64,000 nucleotides of DNA from Neorhizobium galegae (lineage in GTDB: Bacteria > Pseudomonadota > Alphaproteobacteria > Rhizobiales > Rhizobiaceae). The stretch spans positions 3,291,501 to 3,355,500 of the forward strand of contig NZ_CP090095.1 in NCBI RefSeq assembly GCF_021391675.1, in the 5' to 3' direction. Within the stretch, counting starts at the first letter, position 1, and every line of letters starts with the position of its first letter. Below the pieces are notes generated by a model. That model worked only from the letters and a program-made list of their open reading frames with translations. It did not search any database and had not been told where the DNA came from. The position numbers and the translations under genes are program-made. Below are positions 40,006 to 49,321 of this stretch, piece after piece.

Positions 40006-41784
40006 TCATGCCTCTTCTTTCGTCTTCTTCGCATGCGCGTGAAGCGGCGACAGGTGGAAGAGGCGCGGCGAGAATTTTGCCCGAAACTCTTCCGAACGGC
40101 CGATATAGATGAGCGTAACGCCGTCGAGACGACCGAGCACGTTCAGCAGCCGCTCCTGGGTTTCCGGCTCCAGGCCTTCCAGCACGTCGTCCATGATCAG
40201 CCAGGCCGGCTTGCGCAGCACCGCGTTGGCGATCGCGAGCGATGCCTCCTCGTCCTTGTCGAGCAGCCGGTCCCAGCGCTCCACCTGGTCCAGCCTGCCC
40301 ACGAGACGGCCGAGACCGACCTTTTCGAGCGCTTGCGTCAGCGTCTTGTCATCGGCGCCGGTCAGTCCGGCGGGAGAGATCATCACCTCGCGCAGCGTCG
40401 CCGTCGGAAGGTATCCGTCCTGCGGCATCATGATCATGCTGTCCACCGGCGGCAGGCCGATCTCGCCGCGCCCCCAGGGCCAGATGCCGGCCAACGCCTG
40501 GAAGAACAGATGCCGGTCGGCGCCCGGATCGCCGTTGACCATCACCCGTTCGCCCGGCTTGATGGCGCAATCGCCTTCCACCACGCGCACGCCGTGTCCC
40601 GCCTCGGCCAGCTCGGGCTCGCCATAGACCGTGATCCCGCAAAAGCTGATGCCCTCGCCTCGTTGCGCCTCGCGATAGGCGATCACCCCACCCTTCTTGG
40701 CCAGAGTATCCATGATCAGCAGCGCGTTGCGGAAAGAGGAGACGCGGTTCAGCGTCGCGCGCCAGTCGGCGATGACGCTGAAATTGACGACATACCAGCG
40801 GAGCGCCTGGTTGACCTGGTTGAAGGCGCCGACCGCCATCATCAGCCCGCCGAAGGAAAGCTCGCCCGAAAAATACATCGGCGAGGCGATGATGATCGGC
40901 GCCACCAGCGCCAGCCAGCCGAACCCGGCCGACACCCAGGTGAGATTGGCGAGCGCCCAGGCAAGCTTGCGCAGCATGCCCAGCACCCCGTCGATCGCGA
41001 AATGCACACGGGTGAGCTCGTTCACCTCGCCGCGCGCCAGCGCGATCGGCTTCAGGTTCTCGTTGGCGCGCACCAGGGCTGAGCGCAGGTCCGCTTCGCG
41101 CGCATAACGCTCGGCATTGAGCCGGGGCAAAAGGTTGCCGACCACGTTGCTGAGCACCGAGCCCAGGAGCGCATAGAGGATCGTCGTCCAAACCATGTAG
41201 CCGGGGATCGAAATGGTGCGGCCGCCGAAATGGAAGACGAAATCCGACGAGATCGCCCAGAGGACGCCGATGAAGCTCGCCAGCAGAATGGTGGAGTTGA
41301 CGAGCCCGATCGCCAGCGCCGTGGTGTTTTCCGCCAGGATGCGCGTGTCCTCGTGCAGCCGCTGGTCGGGATTGTTGGCGATCGCGCCGGCCCCGGCGAG
41401 CTTCAGCGCCCGGCCGGGCTTCAGCCAGACGTCGGCGAGATCGCGCGCCAGCCCTTCGCGCATCCGCATCGCAGTGATCTGATTGAGCCATTGCTGGACG
41501 ACGTTGAGCAGGGTCAGCGAAAAGGCGATGACGCCAAAGACGACGAGCTGGTTCAAGAATTCCGGCATGTCGCGCCGTTCCAGCGCGTCGTAGAACGGCC
41601 CGTTCCACTCGTTGAGCCGGTATGTCGCATAGGTCGTCGCGAAGATGACCAGAAGCAGCGCCACGATCAGCACCAGAACGCGATTGCGCACCGGCGCATT
41701 CCAGAATGCTCTGCCCATCATGCGGAGCTGACCACCCAGGGAAAGTTCGAAGGCCGGCACGACACCTTCGGAATTCTGCGACAT
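40006..41784 (-). CDS. SbmA/BacA-like ABC protein with degenerate ATPase domain
   Basis: A 592-residue protein: an SbmA/BacA-type membrane domain with about six helices (residues ~20-330; LNEWNGPFYDALE), then an ABC ATPase-like domain. Related BclA/ABCD transporters import peptides, including host antimicrobial peptides in rhizobial symbiosis. Here Walker A reads NGDPGADRHL and lacks the Gly-Lys-Ser/Thr. The signature is LLDKDEEASLAIA instead of LSGGE. Walker B keeps one Asp but reads LIMDDVLEGLE without the catalytic Glu. ATP hydrolysis is therefore unlikely, and the membrane domain may be proton-driven like SbmA. It is coupled to the DUF1003 gene. Confidence 0.85.
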   Translation of the reverse strand: MSQNSEGVVPAFELSLGGQLRMMGRAFWNAPVRNRVLVLIVALLLVIFATTYATYRLNEWNGPFYDALERRDMPEFLNQLVVFGVIAFSLTLLNVVQQWLNQITAMRMREGLARDLADVWLKPGRALKLAGAGAIANNPDQRLHEDTRILAENTTALAIGLVNSTILLASFIGVLWAISSDFVFHFGGRTISIPGYMVWTTILYALLGSVLSNVVGNLLPRLNAERYAREADLRSALVRANENLKPIALARGEVNELTRVHFAIDGVLGMLRKLAWALANLTWVSAGFGWLALVAPIIIASPMYFSGELSFGGLMMAVGAFNQVNQALRWYVVNFSVIADWRATLNRVSSFRNALLIMDTLAKKGGVIAYREAQRGEGISFCGITVYGEPELAEAGHGVRVVEGDCAIKPGERVMVNGDPGADRHLFFQALAGIWPWGRGEIGLPPVDSMIMMPQDGYLPTATLREVMISPAGLTGADDKTLTQALEKVGLGRLVGRLDQVERWDRLLDKDEEASLAIANAVLRKPAWLIMDDVLEGLEPETQERLLNVLGRLDGVTLIYIGRSEEFRAKFSPRLFHLSPLHAHAKKTKEEA

Positions 41785-42036
41785 CTACTGCGACTCCTGC
41801 AAACACCCTCGTCACCCCTAACTTAGCATGCGTTTGCATCTTGCGCAGCTTCAAGGGGGCCGGCTCCCCCTATATGATGACGCAATCGCAATTCCTCACC
41901 CTACCCCACCAATATTGAGCAACTCGTCTCCGCGGAACCCGCAGCAAGAATGATCCGGGGAGTGCGCGGCATTCCCTACCCCGTTGATATGGCAGGACAA
42001 TCGCATCTGGGATGTAAAGTGGGGGTGGTGTCCCCA

Positions 42037-42060
42037 ACCCTCCCCCACAAGAGGGAGGGA
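42037..42060. repeat. Palindromic intergenic repeat, copy C (half element)
   Basis: CCCTCCC-CCACAAGAG-GGAGGG hairpin of the same C/G-rich type as copies A and B. It lies in the 380-bp gap before the TetR gene, which otherwise holds only that gene's promoter and operator (42106-42150) and the leader of the divergent BacA-like gene. Confidence 0.5.
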
Positions 42061-42105
42061 CTCTACGGATTGCCCCCCGCCAGCCTCCACGCATCCCAAA
42101 ATCCC

Positions 42106-42150
42106 TTGCAATTTTTGCAACAGAATGTTAATGACCGACCAGTCAGTCAT
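42106..42150 (+). promoter_or_regulatory. Promoter and overlapping operator of the tetR efflux operon
   Basis: TTGCAA (42106-42111), a 17-nt spacer and TAATGA (42129-42134) form the promoter. The TetR-type imperfect palindrome ATGACCGACCAGTCAGTCAT (42131-42150; 16 of 20 positions symmetric) overlaps the -10 and start site, which fits autorepression. Confidence 0.7.
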
Positions 42151-42165
42151 AATCGAGAGCGCCCG

Positions 42166-42786
42166 ATGGCCGAGAAGAAGAGAGAGAAACGCGATCCGCA
42201 GCAGCGCCGGGCCGAGATCCTGGCGGCGGCCTTCGCCTGTTTCTCGGAGCGCGGTTTCGCCGCAACCCGCATGGAAGATGTCGCGGCCCGTGCCGGCATC
42301 GCCAAGGGCACCGTCTACCTGCATTTCCCGGACAAGGAGGCGCTGTTCACCGAACTCGTCTCCGGCATCGCCTCGCCGATCCTCGGCCAGATCGACGGGC
42401 TGGCGGCCAACGAAGCCATCCCGCCGCGCTTCGCCGTGTCGATGTTCTACACGCTCTTCAAGCGCGAGGTGCTGGAGACCGAGCGCCGCCACCTGCTGCG
42501 GCTGATCCTCGCCGAAGGCCCGATGTTTCCGGCTGTCACCGAGTTTTACCACCGCGAGATCATCTCCAAGGGTCTTGGCGTGCTGCGCATCCTCTTGAAG
42601 CGGGCGGCCGACCGTGGCGACCTGCGCAACCCGGCTATCGCCGAACTCCCGCAGATCGTCATCGCCCCGGCGCTGCTGTCGATTGTCTGGACGACGCTGT
42701 TCGAGGCCTACGAACATCTCGACACGCAAAATCTGTTCGACACCTTCCTCGATACCCTGTTCGTGCCGGAGGCAAGCGCGCCATGA
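42166..42786 (+). CDS. TetR/AcrR family transcriptional regulator
   Basis: A 206-residue repressor. The N-terminal helix-turn-helix is MEDVAARAGIAKGTVYLHFP (about residues 42-61), preceded by RRAEILAAAFACFSERG. A larger ligand-binding domain follows. Start 42166 (MAEKKREKRD) is chosen because earlier in-frame codons lie upstream of, or inside, the promoter and operator. Its stop overlaps the next ATG (ATGA), so it is the first gene of the efflux operon and probably its repressor. Confidence 0.94.
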   Translation: MAEKKREKRDPQQRRAEILAAAFACFSERGFAATRMEDVAARAGIAKGTVYLHFPDKEALFTELVSGIASPILGQIDGLAANEAIPPRFAVSMFYTLFKREVLETERRHLLRLILAEGPMFPAVTEFYHREIISKGLGVLRILLKRAADRGDLRNPAIAELPQIVIAPALLSIVWTTLFEAYEHLDTQNLFDTFLDTLFVPEASAP

Positions 42787-43748
42787 GACGCATCCTCGTC
42801 ATCGTTCTCCTCGCCGGCGCCACCCTCGCCGCCCTACCCTTTCTCCTCGCAGACCGGGCTCCGCGCCCCTATCAGGGCTGGGTCGAGGCCGATACGCTGT
42901 TCATCGGCACTGAGACCACCGGCCGGCTGACGAAACTCGATGTCGCCGAAGGCCAGGCCACCGAAGCCGGCGCGCCGCTCTTCAAACTCGACTCCCTGAG
43001 CGAAGAGGCCGCCGTCGCAGCAGCCAGTGCAGCGCTTGCCCAGTCGCAGGCAGCACTCGATCTTGCGCAAGCCGCCCAGAAGCGCCCGGAGGAGATTGAC
43101 GTGCTGCGCGCCTCCGAACGGGAAGCCACCGCCCGACTGGACCTCGCCGAACAGGATCTCGACCGCACCCGTGTCCTCGTCGAGCGCGGCACGTCCACCC
43201 GCGCCAATCTCGACACCGCGACCGCCACCGAAGCCGCCAACCGCGCCGCCCTCGACAATGTCCGCAGCCAGATCATCCTCGCCGCCCTCCCCGCCCGCGA
43301 TGAGACCCTGCGCCAGGCGCGCGAATCCGTCGCAGCCGCCAAGGCCGATCTCACCTCGGCCGAGGCAGCGCTTGCCCGCCGCTCCGTTTCGGCGCCGGCC
43401 ACAGGCAGCGTCGAGACGCTCTATTACCGCACGGGCGAAGTCGTGCCCGCCGGCCGGCCGATCGTCGCACTCCTGCCGCCGGAAAACGTCCGCATCCGCT
43501 TCTTCGTGCCGGAAACCGAAATCGCCAGATTGTCGCTCGGCCAGCCGATCCGCGTCACCTGCGACGCCTGCCGGCCGACCGACGCGAAGGTGAGCTTCAT
43601 CGCCAAAACCGCCGAATATACCCCGCCGGAAATCTACAGCCTCGAGGAGCGCGCAAAACTCGTCTACCGCGTCGAGGCCATCCCTGCCGACCCGAAGGCG
43701 CTACGCCCCGGCCAGCCGGTCGACGTCGCGCCCGGACCACGCCCATGA
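42783..43748 (+). CDS. HlyD-family periplasmic adaptor subunit
   Basis: A 321-residue membrane-fusion protein (YbhG-like). It has an N-terminal membrane anchor (residues ~3-22) and a lipoyl half-motif (GWVEADTLFIGTETTGRLTK). A long Ala-rich coiled coil with Asp/Glu/Arg (about 75-200) and a beta-barrel (LYYRTGEVVPAGRPIV) follow. It links the ABC pump in the inner membrane to an outer-membrane channel. ATGA overlaps join it to tetR and to the ATPase gene. Confidence 0.93.
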   Translation: MRRILVIVLLAGATLAALPFLLADRAPRPYQGWVEADTLFIGTETTGRLTKLDVAEGQATEAGAPLFKLDSLSEEAAVAAASAALAQSQAALDLAQAAQKRPEEIDVLRASEREATARLDLAEQDLDRTRVLVERGTSTRANLDTATATEAANRAALDNVRSQIILAALPARDETLRQARESVAAAKADLTSAEAALARRSVSAPATGSVETLYYRTGEVVPAGRPIVALLPPENVRIRFFVPETEIARLSLGQPIRVTCDACRPTDAKVSFIAKTAEYTPPEIYSLEERAKLVYRVEAIPADPKALRPGQPVDVAPGPRP

Positions 43749-44695
43749 CCGACGCCACCATGACGGTCGACGCCCCCGAAACGGTGATCGACGTCCATCA
43801 CCTCACCAAGAGTTTTGGCGGCCGCAAGGTGGTCGATGACCTCTCCATGTCGGTGAAGAAGGGCCGCATCCACGGCTTTCTCGGCCCCAACGGCTCCGGC
43901 AAGACGACCACCATCCGCATGCTCTGCGGCCTGCTCACCCCCGATAGCGGCGACGGCACCTGTCTCGGCTTCGATATCCTGACCGAAAGCGACCGCATCC
44001 GCCGCCGGGTCGGCTACATGACCCAGAAATTCTCGCTCTACCAGGACCTGTCGATCCGCGAGAACCTCGAATTCGTCGCCCGCGTCTACGGCCTGCCCGA
44101 TCCGCGCGGCAAGGCGGGCGCCGCCATTGAACGCCTCGGCCTTAAGGGCCGCGAGAAACAATTGGCCGGTGAACTTTCCGGCGGCTGGAAACAGCGCCTC
44201 GCGCTCGGCGCCTGCATCCTGCCCGAACCGGCACTCCTCCTCCTCGACGAACCGACCGCCGGCGTCGATCCGAAGGCACGCCGCGACTTCTGGAACGAGA
44301 TTCACGCGCTTGCCGCCGACGGCCTCTCGGTTCTGGTCTCCACCCACTACATGGACGAGGCCGAGCGCTGCCACGAGATCGCCTATATCGCTTACGGAAA
44401 GCTGCTCGCCGAAGGCACGGTCGACGAGGTGATCGCCGGCACCGGCCTCGTCACCTTCACGGTCTCCGGCCCCGACGTCCACCATCTCCAGTCCGAACTC
44501 GAAAACCGGCCGGGCATCGACATGATCGCCCCCTTCGGCACCAGCTTGCACGTCGCCGGCCGCGATGCCGCAGCCCTCGAACAGGCCATCGCCCCCTATC
44601 GCGATCGGCCGGGCCTCAAATGGGAAAAGGGCGAACCGACGCTCGAAGATGCCTTCATCGACCTGATGCGCCGCTCGGAGGACAATTTCAAATGA
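43745..44695 (+). CDS. ABC transporter ATP-binding protein (efflux)
   Basis: A 316-residue ATPase of the DrrA/YbhF half type. Walker A is GPNGSGKTTTIRML, the Q-loop region VGYMTQKFSLYQDLS, the signature LSGGWKQRLALGA and Walker B LLLLDEPTAGVD. All are intact. It has a C-terminal DUF4162-like tail (about 230-316). Overlaps on both sides show a coupled operon. It probably energises drug or lipid efflux through the next gene's permease. Confidence 0.93.
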   Translation: MTDATMTVDAPETVIDVHHLTKSFGGRKVVDDLSMSVKKGRIHGFLGPNGSGKTTTIRMLCGLLTPDSGDGTCLGFDILTESDRIRRRVGYMTQKFSLYQDLSIRENLEFVARVYGLPDPRGKAGAAIERLGLKGREKQLAGELSGGWKQRLALGACILPEPALLLLDEPTAGVDPKARRDFWNEIHALAADGLSVLVSTHYMDEAERCHEIAYIAYGKLLAEGTVDEVIAGTGLVTFTVSGPDVHHLQSELENRPGIDMIAPFGTSLHVAGRDAAALEQAIAPYRDRPGLKWEKGEPTLEDAFIDLMRRSEDNFK

Positions 44696-45858
44696 CCCCG
44701 GCGCCAGGCAGCATGAACGGCAATGGCTCTTCCGGGGGCGGCTCCTTCGGCCGCTTCTGGGCGATGACAGTCAAGGAATTCATCCAGATGACCCGCGACC
44801 GCATCACGCTCGCGACCATGGTCATGCTGCCGATCATGCAGCTCTTCCTGTTCGGCTTTGCGATCAACACCACGCCGCACAACCTGCCGACCGCCGTGCT
44901 GATGCGCGAAAACAGCGATGTCGGCCGCTCCATCCTCGCAGCCCTCAAGAACACAGATTTCTTCGAGGTGAAGACCGTCGTCACTCGCGCCGAGGACATG
45001 GACGCGCTGCTGCAATCGGGAAAGGTGCTGTTCGTCGTCGAGATCCCGGAAGGTTTCGAACGGTCGCTGCGCCGCGGCGATTCCCCCTCGCTGCTGGTCG
45101 CCGCCGACGCCACCGACCCGGTCGCCGCAAGTTCCGCGCTCGGCGCGCTCTCCGGCATCATCTCGACGGCGCTCGAAAACGACCGCCAGGTCGCCTTCGC
45201 CGAGCCCGTGAAACCCGCCTTCCAGATCGTCCAGCACCGCCGCTACAATCCCGCCGGCTCCTCGACCTTGAACATCGTCCCCGGCCTGCTCGGCACGATC
45301 CTGACGATGACGCTGCTGATCTTCACCGCCCTTTCCGTCACCCGCGAGGTCGAGCGCGGCACGATGGAGAACCTGCTCTCCATGCCGATCAAGCCCCTGG
45401 AGATCATGCTCGGCAAGATCGCGCCCTACGTGCTGATCGGCCTCATCCAGGCGCTCGTCATCATCGGCGTCGGCATTCTGGTCTTCCGCGTGCCGGTCCT
45501 TGGCGATCCGCTGTCGCTGGCGGCCGCGACGGCCCTCTTCGTCCTCACCAACCTGTCGATCGGCTACACGTTCTCGACGATCGCGGCGAACCAGCTGCAG
45601 GCCATGCAGATGGCGATGATGTTCTTCCTGCCGAACATTCTCCTCTCCGGCTTCATGTTCCCCTTCGCCGGCATGCCCGATTGGGCGCAGTGGATCGGCG
45701 AAGCGCTGCCGCTCACCCACTATATCCGCATCGTCCGGGCGGTGATGCTGAAGGGCGCCAGCATCGAGACATTGGCCTATGACACGCTGGCGCTCGCCGG
45801 CCTGATGGCCGTCGCCATGCTGATCGCGGTCCGCCGTTTCCGCCGCACGCTGGATTGA
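44692..45858 (+). CDS. ABC-2 type transporter permease (efflux)
   Basis: A 388-residue permease of the YbhS/YbhR or ABC2_membrane_3 type. One N-terminal helix (about residues 35-55) is followed by a periplasmic domain and then five C-terminal helices with VPGLLGTILTMTLLIFTALS and REVERGTMENLLSMPIKPLE. Start 44692 is fixed by the ATGA overlap with the ATPase gene. Only one permease gene is present, so a homodimer is expected (E. coli has two, ybhS and ybhR). Confidence 0.92.
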   Translation: MTPAPGSMNGNGSSGGGSFGRFWAMTVKEFIQMTRDRITLATMVMLPIMQLFLFGFAINTTPHNLPTAVLMRENSDVGRSILAALKNTDFFEVKTVVTRAEDMDALLQSGKVLFVVEIPEGFERSLRRGDSPSLLVAADATDPVAASSALGALSGIISTALENDRQVAFAEPVKPAFQIVQHRRYNPAGSSTLNIVPGLLGTILTMTLLIFTALSVTREVERGTMENLLSMPIKPLEIMLGKIAPYVLIGLIQALVIIGVGILVFRVPVLGDPLSLAAATALFVLTNLSIGYTFSTIAANQLQAMQMAMMFFLPNILLSGFMFPFAGMPDWAQWIGEALPLTHYIRIVRAVMLKGASIETLAYDTLALAGLMAVAMLIAVRRFRRTLD

Positions 45859-45986
45859 GGAATAAGGCCGGTTATCTCGCGTCTGCGGTATAAGCTTGGA
45901 TTCCGCCTTGCTTTATTCTCGTGCATTGCACAAAATCCTTGCAACGATCATCGATCGGCCCGGTAAAGCGGCCGGCAAGGGGAAGT

Positions 45987-48900
45987 ATGTCGATCAAGGC
46001 GAGTGTCTACCACCTTACCCACTATATGTACGACAAGCCCGTCCGTCTCGGACCGCAGATCATCCGCCTCAAACCGGCTGCCCATTCGCGCACCAAGGTG
46101 CTCAGCCATTCGCTGAAGGTGACGCCGTCCAACCACTTCGTGAACCTGCAGCAGGACCCCTACGGCAACTACCTCGCCCGCTTCGTCTTTCCGGACCCGG
46201 TCACCGAGTTCAAGATCGAGGTCGACCTGGTCGCCGACATGACAGTCTACAATCCCTTCGACTTCTTCGTCGAAGAGGATGCCATGAAATGGCCGTTCAG
46301 CTATCCGCCGGAACTGGTCGAGGACCTGTCGATCTACATGGTGCCGGAGCCGCCGGAACCGGCGCTGGTCGATTACCTGAAAACCTTCGACATGTCCCCA
46401 GACCAGCCGACGGTCGACATGATCGTCGGCATCAACGCCCGCCTGCAGCAGGCGATCGGTTATGTCATCCGCATGGAGCCCGGCGTGCAGACGCCGGAAC
46501 AGACGCTGACCTCCGCCATGGGCTCCTGCCGCGACTCCAGCTGGCTGCTCGTCCAGATCCTGCGCCATCTCGGCCTCGCCGCCCGCTTCGTCTCGGGCTA
46601 CCTCATCCAGCTCACACCGGACCTCAAGGCGCTCGACGGTCCCTCCGGCACTGAAGTCGATTTCACCGACCTGCACGCCTGGTGCGAAGTCTATCTTCCC
46701 GGCGCCGGATGGGTCGGCCTCGATCCGACCTCCGGGCTTCTGACCGGCGAAAGCCATATCCCGCTTGCCGCCACGCCGCATTTCCGCAACGCTGCGCCGA
46801 TATCAGGCGGTTATTTCGGCGAGGCCGAAACCTCCTTCGCCTTCGACATGAAGGTCAACCGCGTCGCCGAACATCCGCGCATCACCAAACCCTTCTCGGA
46901 CGAATCCTGGGATGCACTCGACGCGCTCGGCGAACAGGTCGATCGCGTGCTGAAGGCGCAGGACGTGCGCCTGACGATGGGCGGCGAGCCGACCTTCGTG
47001 TCGATCGACGATTTCGAATCCGGCGAATGGAACACCGATGCCGTCGGCCCGACCAAGCGCGAAAAGGCCGATATCCTGATCCGCAAGCTGCGCGAGCGTT
47101 TTGCGCCCGGCGGCTTCCTGCATTATGGCCAGGGCAAGTGGTATCCGGGCGAAAGCCTGCCGCGCTGGACCTTCTCGCTCTACTGGCGCAAGGACGGGCG
47201 GCCGATCTGGAGCAATCCGGACCTCGTCGCCGAGGAAGGCCGCGACTACGACGTCGGCGAGCAGGATTCCGCCAAGCTCCTGACCGGTATCGCCACCGAA
47301 CTCGGCATCGCCCCGGACATGGTCGTGCCGGCGTACGAGGACCCGGCAGAATGGATCATCAAGGAAGGCTCGCTGCCGGACAATGTCGATCCGTCGAACT
47401 CCAAGCTCAAGGATCCGGAAGAGCGCAACCGCATCGCCCGTGTCTTCGAGCGCGGCCTGACCAGCCCGAGCGGTTACGTCCTGCCCGTTCAGGCCTGGAA
47501 CGCGCAAGCGGCCGGCAAGCGCTGGATCAGCGAGAAATGGCGCACCCGGCGCGGCCGCATCTTCCTGGTGCCCGGCGACAGCCCGGTCGGTTACCGCCTG
47601 CCGCTCGGCACCCTGCCTTACGTCCCGCCGTCGCAATTCCCCTATATCCACGAGGCCGACCCTTCGATCCCCCGCCGGCCGCTGCCGGAAGCGATCATAC
47701 CGGCCGGCCGCGCCATGCCGGAATCCTCCTTCAAGGCAGGTGATGCGGTCAATCCCGGCCGCGTCGAACAAACCCTCGGCGAGATCGGCGGCGCCGTCCG
47801 CACGGCGGTTTCGGTCGAAGCCCGCGACGGCCGGCTCTGCGTCTTCATGCCGCCGGTGGAAAAGATCGAGGACTATCTCGAACTGATCGCCGCTGCCGAA
47901 AACGCCGCGACCGCACTCGGCCTCGCCGTGCATATCGAGGGTTACGCCCCGCCGCATGACGAGCGCATCAACGTCATCCGCGTCGCGCCCGATCCGGGCG
48001 TCATCGAGGTCAACATCCATCCGGCCGCAAGCTGGAAGGAGACGGTGGCGACCACCGCCGCGATCTACGAGGAGGCCCGCCAGAGCCGCCTCGGCGCCGA
48101 CAAGTTCATGATCGACGGCCGCCACACCGGCACCGGCGGCGGCAACCATGTCGTGGTCGGCGGCGCCAATCCGAACGACAGCCCGTTCCTGCGCCGGCCC
48201 GACCTGTTGAAGAGCCTGGTGCTCCACTGGCAGCGCCACCCCTCGCTCTCCTACCTGTTCTCCGGTCTGTTCATCGGCCCGACCTCCCAGGCGCCCCGCA
48301 TCGACGAGGCCCGCCACGACTCGATGTACGAGCTGGAAATCGCGCTTGCCCAGGTACCGGCGCCTGGCCAGGGCGCTCCCCCGCTGCCTTGGCTGGTCGA
48401 CCGCCTGTTCCGCAACCTGTTGACCGACGTCACCGGCAATACCCATCGTTCGGAAATCTGCATCGACAAGCTGTTCTCGCCGGACGGCCCGACCGGCCGC
48501 CTCGGCCTCGTCGAGTTCCGCGGCTTCGAAATGCCGCCGAATGCGCGCATGTCGCTCGCCCAGCAATTGCTGGTCCGGGCGCTGATCGCCCGCTTCTGGA
48601 AGAACCCGCTGCAGGGCCGGTTCGTGCGTTGGGGAACGGCGCTCGCCGACCGCTTCATGCTGCCGCAATATGTCTGGGCCGACTTCATGGACGTCCTCCA
48701 GGACCTGCGAGAAAACGGCTTCGACCTGCGTCCCGAATGGTTCGAGGCGCAACTCGAATTCCGCTTCCCCTTCTTCGGCGAGGTCGAATACGAAGGCTCA
48801 AAGCTGGAACTTCGCCAGGCGCTGGAACCCTGGCACGTGATGGGCGAACAGGGTGCGATCGGCGGCACCGTGCGCTACGTCGATTCGTCGGTGGAACGCC

Positions 48901-49313
48901 TCCAGGTCCGGCTCGAAACCGCCAATCCGTCCCGCTACACCGTCGCCTGCAACGGCCGCGCCGTGCCGCTGAAAGGCACCGGCACGTCCGGCGTTTCGGT
49001 TGCCGGCGTCCGCTTCAAGGCCTGGCAGCCGTCGGCCGGCCTGCACCCGGTCCTGCCGGTTAATACGCCGCTGACATTCGACATATATGATACATGGTCC
49101 GGCCGTTCGATCGGCGGCTGCATCTATCACGTTGCCCATCCGGGCGGGCGTAGTTATGACACCTTCCCGGTCAACGGCAACGAGGCGGAAGCACGCCGAC
49201 TCGCCCGGTTTGAACCATGGGGTCATACCGCTGGAAGTTATACGCTTCTGGCCGAAACGCCCTCGCCCGAATTTCCGCTGACGCTCGATCTGCGCCGGCC
49301 GCAAGGAGTCTGA
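45987..49313 (+). CDS. Transglutaminase-like protein fused to DUF2126
   Basis: A 1108-residue protein: a bacterial transglutaminase N-terminal domain (residues ~1-90), then a transglutaminase core with a complete triad (Cys181 in MGSCRDSSW, His230 in [10 protein letters not shown], Asp246 in GLDPTSG). A long DUF2126 domain follows (about 290-1108; [36 protein letters not shown]). DUF2126 is related in the literature to COOH-NH2 ligases. Start 45987 follows GGGGAAG. With the next two genes it forms a predicted peptide-modifying system; the substrate is unknown. Confidence 0.9.
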   Translation: MSIKASVYHLTHYMYDKPVRLGPQIIRLKPAAHSRTKVLSHSLKVTPSNHFVNLQQDPYGNYLARFVFPDPVTEFKIEVDLVADMTVYNPFDFFVEEDAMKWPFSYPPELVEDLSIYMVPEPPEPALVDYLKTFDMSPDQPTVDMIVGINARLQQAIGYVIRMEPGVQTPEQTLTSAMGSCRDSSWLLVQILRHLGLAARFVSGYLIQLTPDLKALDGPSGTEVDFTDLHAWCEVYLPGAGWVGLDPTSGLLTGESHIPLAATPHFRNAAPISGGYFGEAETSFAFDMKVNRVAEHPRITKPFSDESWDALDALGEQVDRVLKAQDVRLTMGGEPTFVSIDDFESGEWNTDAVGPTKREKADILIRKLRERFAPGGFLHYGQGKWYPGESLPRWTFSLYWRKDGRPIWSNPDLVAEEGRDYDVGEQDSAKLLTGIATELGIAPDMVVPAYEDPAEWIIKEGSLPDNVDPSNSKLKDPEERNRIARVFERGLTSPSGYVLPVQAWNAQAAGKRWISEKWRTRRGRIFLVPGDSPVGYRLPLGTLPYVPPSQFPYIHEADPSIPRRPLPEAIIPAGRAMPESSFKAGDAVNPGRVEQTLGEIGGAVRTAVSVEARDGRLCVFMPPVEKIEDYLELIAAAENAATALGLAVHIEGYAPPHDERINVIRVAPDPGVIEVNIHPAASWKETVATTAAIYEEARQSRLGADKFMIDGRHTGTGGGNHVVVGGANPNDSPFLRRPDLLKSLVLHWQRHPSLSYLFSGLFIGPTSQAPRIDEARHDSMYELEIALAQVPAPGQGAPPLPWLVDRLFRNLLTDVTGNTHRSEICIDKLFSPDGPTGRLGLVEFRGFEMPPNARMSLAQQLLVRALIARFWKNPLQGRFVRWGTALADRFMLPQYVWADFMDVLQDLRENGFDLRPEWFEAQLEFRFPFFGEVEYEGSKLELRQALEPWHVMGEQGAIGGTVRYVDSSVERLQVRLETANPSRYTVACNGRAVPLKGTGTSGVSVAGVRFKAWQPSAGLHPVLPVNTPLTFDIYDTWSGRSIGGCIYHVAHPGGRSYDTFPVNGNEAEARRLARFEPWGHTAGSYTLLAETPSPEFPLTLDLRRPQGV

Positions 49314-49321
49314 AACGCCCG

